Part shown: piece after piece, positions 4,331 to 6,894 of the stretch
Layout: each line of letters starts with the position of its first letter
How positions within the stretch are numbered: position 1 is the stretch's first letter
Origin: an uncultured Sphingomonadales bacterium
Lineage (GTDB): Bacteria; Pseudomonadota; Alphaproteobacteria; Sphingomonadales; Sphingomonadaceae
Length of the DNA stretch: 6,894 nt
Assembly: GCA_903868655.1 (NCBI GenBank)
Contig: CAIPWG010000504.1
Location: 1 to 6,894, forward strand
Reading direction: 5' to 3'
Program-made: the position numbers and the translations under genes
The notes under the pieces: model-generated
Database searches by the model: none
Told to the model about the DNA's origin: nothing
What the model saw: the letters and a program-made list of their open reading frames with translations, nothing else

Positions 4331-6894
4331 CGCTTCGGCAAGAAAGTCTGCCAACCGGTCAGGGTCTACCGGCTTGGCAAAGAACGGCACGCCACGGATA
4401 CGCAACGCGGTCAGCAACGTTCGATCCTGGGTGGCACTGATCATCGCCAAGGTTACGCGCGGCGCACGGCGGCGGATCCGGTCGATCAGCAGCAGTCCGT
4501 TTTCCCCATCGTCGAGATCGTGATCGATCAGCGCAACGTCGGCCTGATCGGCCTGCGCCAGCGCCTCGGCCATTGTGCGGGCGCCCAGCACTCGATGACC
4601 ATGGCCGGAAAAAAGCGCGGTGCTCGCTTCGATAATTGTGGCGTCGTTGTCGACAACCAGCACCGTCAACACCCGTCGATGCGCATGCGACAACCCACGC
4701 ACAACGGGTGCAGCCACCGGAAGCGCGGTCTCAGCACTTGCGGCAAGTGTAACGCAAAACCGGCTGCCCCGGCCCACTTGCGACGTGATCGAGATGTCGA
4801 GTTCAAGCAAACGGGCAATGCGTTCAACTGTGGCCAATCCCAGCCCCAAGCCTTCGGCCTCTACCGCGCCCAGTCGGGTGAATTCGGTGAAAATCGCTCT
4901 ATGTTGGTCAGACGGAATACCCACCCCGCTGTCGACCACTTCGATCCGAATGTGGCCAGCGCGTTGCCTCACACCGATCAGGACGCCGCCTCGCTCTGTG
5001 TAGCGCACCGCATTGGTCAACAAATTCTGCACCACAGACCGCAACAATCCCGAATCCGTGTGCACTACTCCGAACATCGGACCGACCTGCAATCGCAACC
5101 CCTTGGCCTCTGCCAGCGGGCGGATACCCTCGGCAATGTCGCGGAGGAACGGAGACAGCGCAAACGCCTCCGGGATGGGCTGTATGCCCCCGGCATCGAG
5201 CCTCGAGATATCGAGCAGTGCGCGCAGGAGCACCTCGGCACCACCGATTGAGCGTTCCACCCGTGTGACCAGGGGCCGTTGCGATTCCGTGGCTTGACGA
5301 TCCAGCGCGGAAAGAAACAAGCGCGCAGCATGAAGCGGCTGCAACAGATCGTGGCTGGCCGCAGCGAGAAACCGGGTTTTGTCGCGCGTTGACTCAGCCA
5401 GGCGGTGATTGGCCTGCGACAATTCATGGGTGCGATCGGCAACCCGGGTTTCGAGCTGCTCCAGCGTGCGCTGCAATTCGTCGCGCGTGTATGCTTCGGC
5501 GGTAACATCGGTAAAGCTGGTCAGGTATCCCCCACCCGGCATCGGCCCACCGACCGATTTGATCACGCGCCCATCCTGGCGGATACGCTCAGACACATAG
5601 GATTGGCGCGCGCGCAAGCGACCGAGGCGTCGCTCGACTTCGGACTGTACCGAGCCGGCAAACCCGCTGCGCACGATGTTGAAGCGGATCAGGTCGGCCA
5701 CCGGCACGCCCGCGCGAACTAATCCCGGGGGATAATCAAACAACTCGACATAAAGCGAATTCCACGCGACGAGATTGAACTCTCCATCAACCACACTGAT
5801 ACCCGATGGCAAATTTTCAAAACTGGCTGCCAACAATGCGCGTGAAAAACGCAGGCTTTGTCCGCCCTCGTCGAGCAATCGGGTTACATCATCGAGTCCC
5901 ATCTGGCCTCCCGCCATCGCCGAAGCGACCAGCGCGCGCGCCGATGGTGGACCGACAACCGAGGCAATCAGATCCTGCGCACGCCGAGCCGCGATCCGGT
6001 CTATCGGGGACGCACGAAGCGCAGGTGGAAACGCAACATCAGCCTGCTGCTCTCCGACAAAACGCGCCACGAGTTGCGCCAGATCGCCCTGATTGCGCAC
6101 TGGTCGCGCGCCACGCATCAGCCGTGGGCGATCGCGCTCACCGCCACGTGCAGCCGTCGTGGTAAACAACAATACGCCGTTTACCGCCAGCGACCACAGC
6201 ACGCCGTGGACCAGCGGGCTAGCATGGCCCACACCCAAAATATTGGATGGATCAAACGGCGTGGCACGCAAACCATTCAACCAGCTCGGCGGCAATATCG
6301 GCGGCAGCGCCAGTGTCCAAAGCCACAAGGAAAAGCCCGCAGTCAGGCTGATGCGGCCTGCCACCGGGTCACGCCCTTTGCCATAGACCGCCAAAAGGAA
6401 ATGCGGCCCAAATTGCGCCATGCCGGCAAAAGCGATCAAACCGATCGACGCCAGCGAACTGCGTTCAGACAACAACAGTGCCCAGGCAAGCGAGGCGCCA
6501 ATAACCGCGATGATCGCGATGCGACGGACGACCATCATGCGGCTGCCGAGATTGATCAGACCGCCGTCGGCAGTGCTGCGACGAAGCACTGCCGGAAAGA
6601 TCAGGTCGTTCGACACCATGATCGCCAGCGCCGTCGTATCGACAATCACCATCGCAGCCGCCGAACTGATGCCACCCAGCAAGGCTGCAATTTCTGCCCA
6701 GTGATACCCCGTGGCCGCGGGCAAGCGCAGGACGAACATGTCAGGTGTCGCGTCACCGGGCAGAGCGACCAATCCACCAAGCGCAATCGGCACGACCAAG
6801 AGCGCCATTGCCACGAGATAACCGGCGGCGCCCCATCGTGCGTGCCGTAGATCGTGGGGATCGCGCGCCTGTGCCAACCCCATGAAAAACTGAC
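4304..6894 (-). CDS. crbS: SSS-type hybrid sensor histidine kinase, CrbS-like (5' end outside window)
   Basis: This is a membrane sensor kinase, partial at its N-terminus. The frame stays open to the window edge (Gln-Phe-Phe precede the internal Met at 6883), so 6883 is not the true start. Numbered from that Met, 859 residues remain. About six hydrophobic segments (17-243) form the second half of a sodium/solute-symporter domain, including GGISSAAAMVIVDTTALAIMVSND (70-93), a stretch typical of CbrA/CrbS-type sensors. A helical STAC-like linker (about 265-345) follows, then a PAS domain (about 350-462) and a coiled coil (464-500). HisKA has His511 in AASHDLLQPLH. HATPase has Asn620/Asn624, DSGVGIP (651-657) and GLGLGL (678-683). 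A receiver domain ends the protein: Asp745/Asp747, phosphoacceptor Asp787, Ser816, Lys837. Roughly 250 residues are missing by comparison with the family. The same architecture occurs in NahK/ErcS' kinases; neighbouring acs and the LuxR-type regulator favour the acetate-switch kinase CrbS. The ligand, probably acetate or a relative, is inferred. Confidence 0.92.
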   Translation of the reverse strand, partial: QFFMGLAQARDPHDLRHARWGAAGYLVAMALLVVPIALGGLVALPGDATPDMFVLRLPAATGYHWAEIAALLGGISSAAAMVIVDTTALAIMVSNDLIFPAVLRRSTADGGLINLGSRMMVVRRIAIIAVIGASLAWALLLSERSSLASIGLIAFAGMAQFGPHFLLAVYGKGRDPVAGRISLTAGFSLWLWTLALPPILPPSWLNGLRATPFDPSNILGVGHASPLVHGVLWSLAVNGVLLFTTTAARGGERDRPRLMRGARPVRNQGDLAQLVARFVGEQQADVAFPPALRASPIDRIAARRAQDLIASVVGPPSARALVASAMAGGQMGLDDVTRLLDEGGQSLRFSRALLAASFENLPSGISVVDGEFNLVAWNSLYVELFDYPPGLVRAGVPVADLIRFNIVRSGFAGSVQSEVERRLGRLRARQSYVSERIRQDGRVIKSVGGPMPGGGYLTSFTDVTAEAYTRDELQRTLEQLETRVADRTHELSQANHRLAESTRDKTRFLAAASHDLLQPLHAARLFLSALDRQATESQRPLVTRVERSIGGAEVLLRALLDISRLDAGGIQPIPEAFALSPFLRDIAEGIRPLAEAKGLRLQVGPMFGVVHTDSGLLRSVVQNLLTNAVRYTERGGVLIGVRQRAGHIRIEVVDSGVGIPSDQHRAIFTEFTRLGAVEAEGLGLGLATVERIARLLELDISITSQVGRGSRFCVTLAASAETALPVAAPVVRGLSHAHRRVLTVLVVDNDATIIEASTALFSGHGHRVLGARTMAEALAQADQADVALIDHDLDDGENGLLLIDRIRRRAPRVTLAMISATQDRTLLTALRIRGVPFFAKPVDPDRLADFLAEASKREVEAQ
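4349..4379 (+). repeat. Bulged hairpin just after the regulator stop, inside the kinase gene
   Basis: TGCCAACCGGT (4349-4359) pairs with ACCGG-C-TTGGCA (4368-4379) with one bulged base and an 8-base loop. It begins 18 bases after the regulator stop codon, where a 3' end stem for that transcript would be expected. It also encodes residues near the kinase C-terminus (AKPVDPDRLADF), so the pairing may be incidental to coding. No T-run follows on the plus strand. Confidence 0.3.

Noticed and set aside
5858..6850. Plus-strand open frame of 330 codons opposite the kinase
   Set aside because: Its Arg/Gln/His-rich product is typical of the antisense frame of a membrane-protein gene, with no motif or ribosome binding site.
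4304..6883. Taking the Met at 6883 as the true start of the kinase
   Set aside because: The frame continues upstream to the window edge (Gln-Phe-Phe), and the domain content begins in the middle of the symporter domain, so the gene is truncated by the window.
1..6894. CRISPR arrays, tRNA or rRNA genes, insertion sequences, attachment sites
   Set aside because: I saw no spaced direct repeats, cloverleaf-like segments, transposase motifs or terminal repeats. Gene content and composition look like ordinary chromosome.

Overview
The window reads as an acetate-activation locus from a GC-rich proteobacterium. An alphaproteobacterium of the sphingomonad type is my best guess, from codon use, the style of the proteins and the short polar leader sequences. 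This is an impression, not a measured placement. The window length and the two broken end genes suggest it could be a whole short contig.

Layout from left to right. (1) Bases 1-1009 hold the N-terminal two thirds of a major facilitator superfamily (MFS) transporter of the metabolite:H+ symporter type, on the minus strand. Its reading frame is destroyed at about base 80. The missing continuation of the same gene is visible in bases 1-81 on the opposite (plus) strand, so the first ~80 bases are inverted relative to the rest of the gene. (2) Bases 1010-1576 are a 567-base divergent control region with several perfect dyads. (3) Bases 1577-3526 encode a complete AMP-forming acetyl-CoA synthetase (Acs) whose acetate-pocket residues are all present. 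(4) Bases 3527-3691 are a gap that starts with a strong hairpin. (5) Bases 3692-4330 encode a NarL/LuxR-type response regulator. (6) Bases 4304-6894, minus strand, encode a hybrid sensor histidine kinase whose N-terminal half is a sodium/solute-symporter (SSS) membrane domain. Its 5' end lies beyond the window. The regulator and the kinase converge and overlap by 27 bases at their 3' ends.

How the parts fit together. A kinase with SSS, STAC, PAS, HisKA, HATPase and REC domains, a LuxR-type regulator and acs are the three components of the CrbS/CrbR acetate switch known from Vibrio and Pseudomonas. The simplest model is that the kinase senses acetate or a related small carboxylate at the membrane. 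It would phosphorylate the regulator at Asp56, and the regulator would activate acs, possibly together with the divergent transporter, through the dyads upstream of acs. The regulatory link is inferred from gene context and domain architecture.

The two points most worth checking are the fold-back at the left end (most likely an assembly or amplification artefact, less likely a real small inversion) and the convergent, overlapping arrangement of the two-component pair. No RNA gene, insertion sequence, CRISPR array or clear foreign island was seen.
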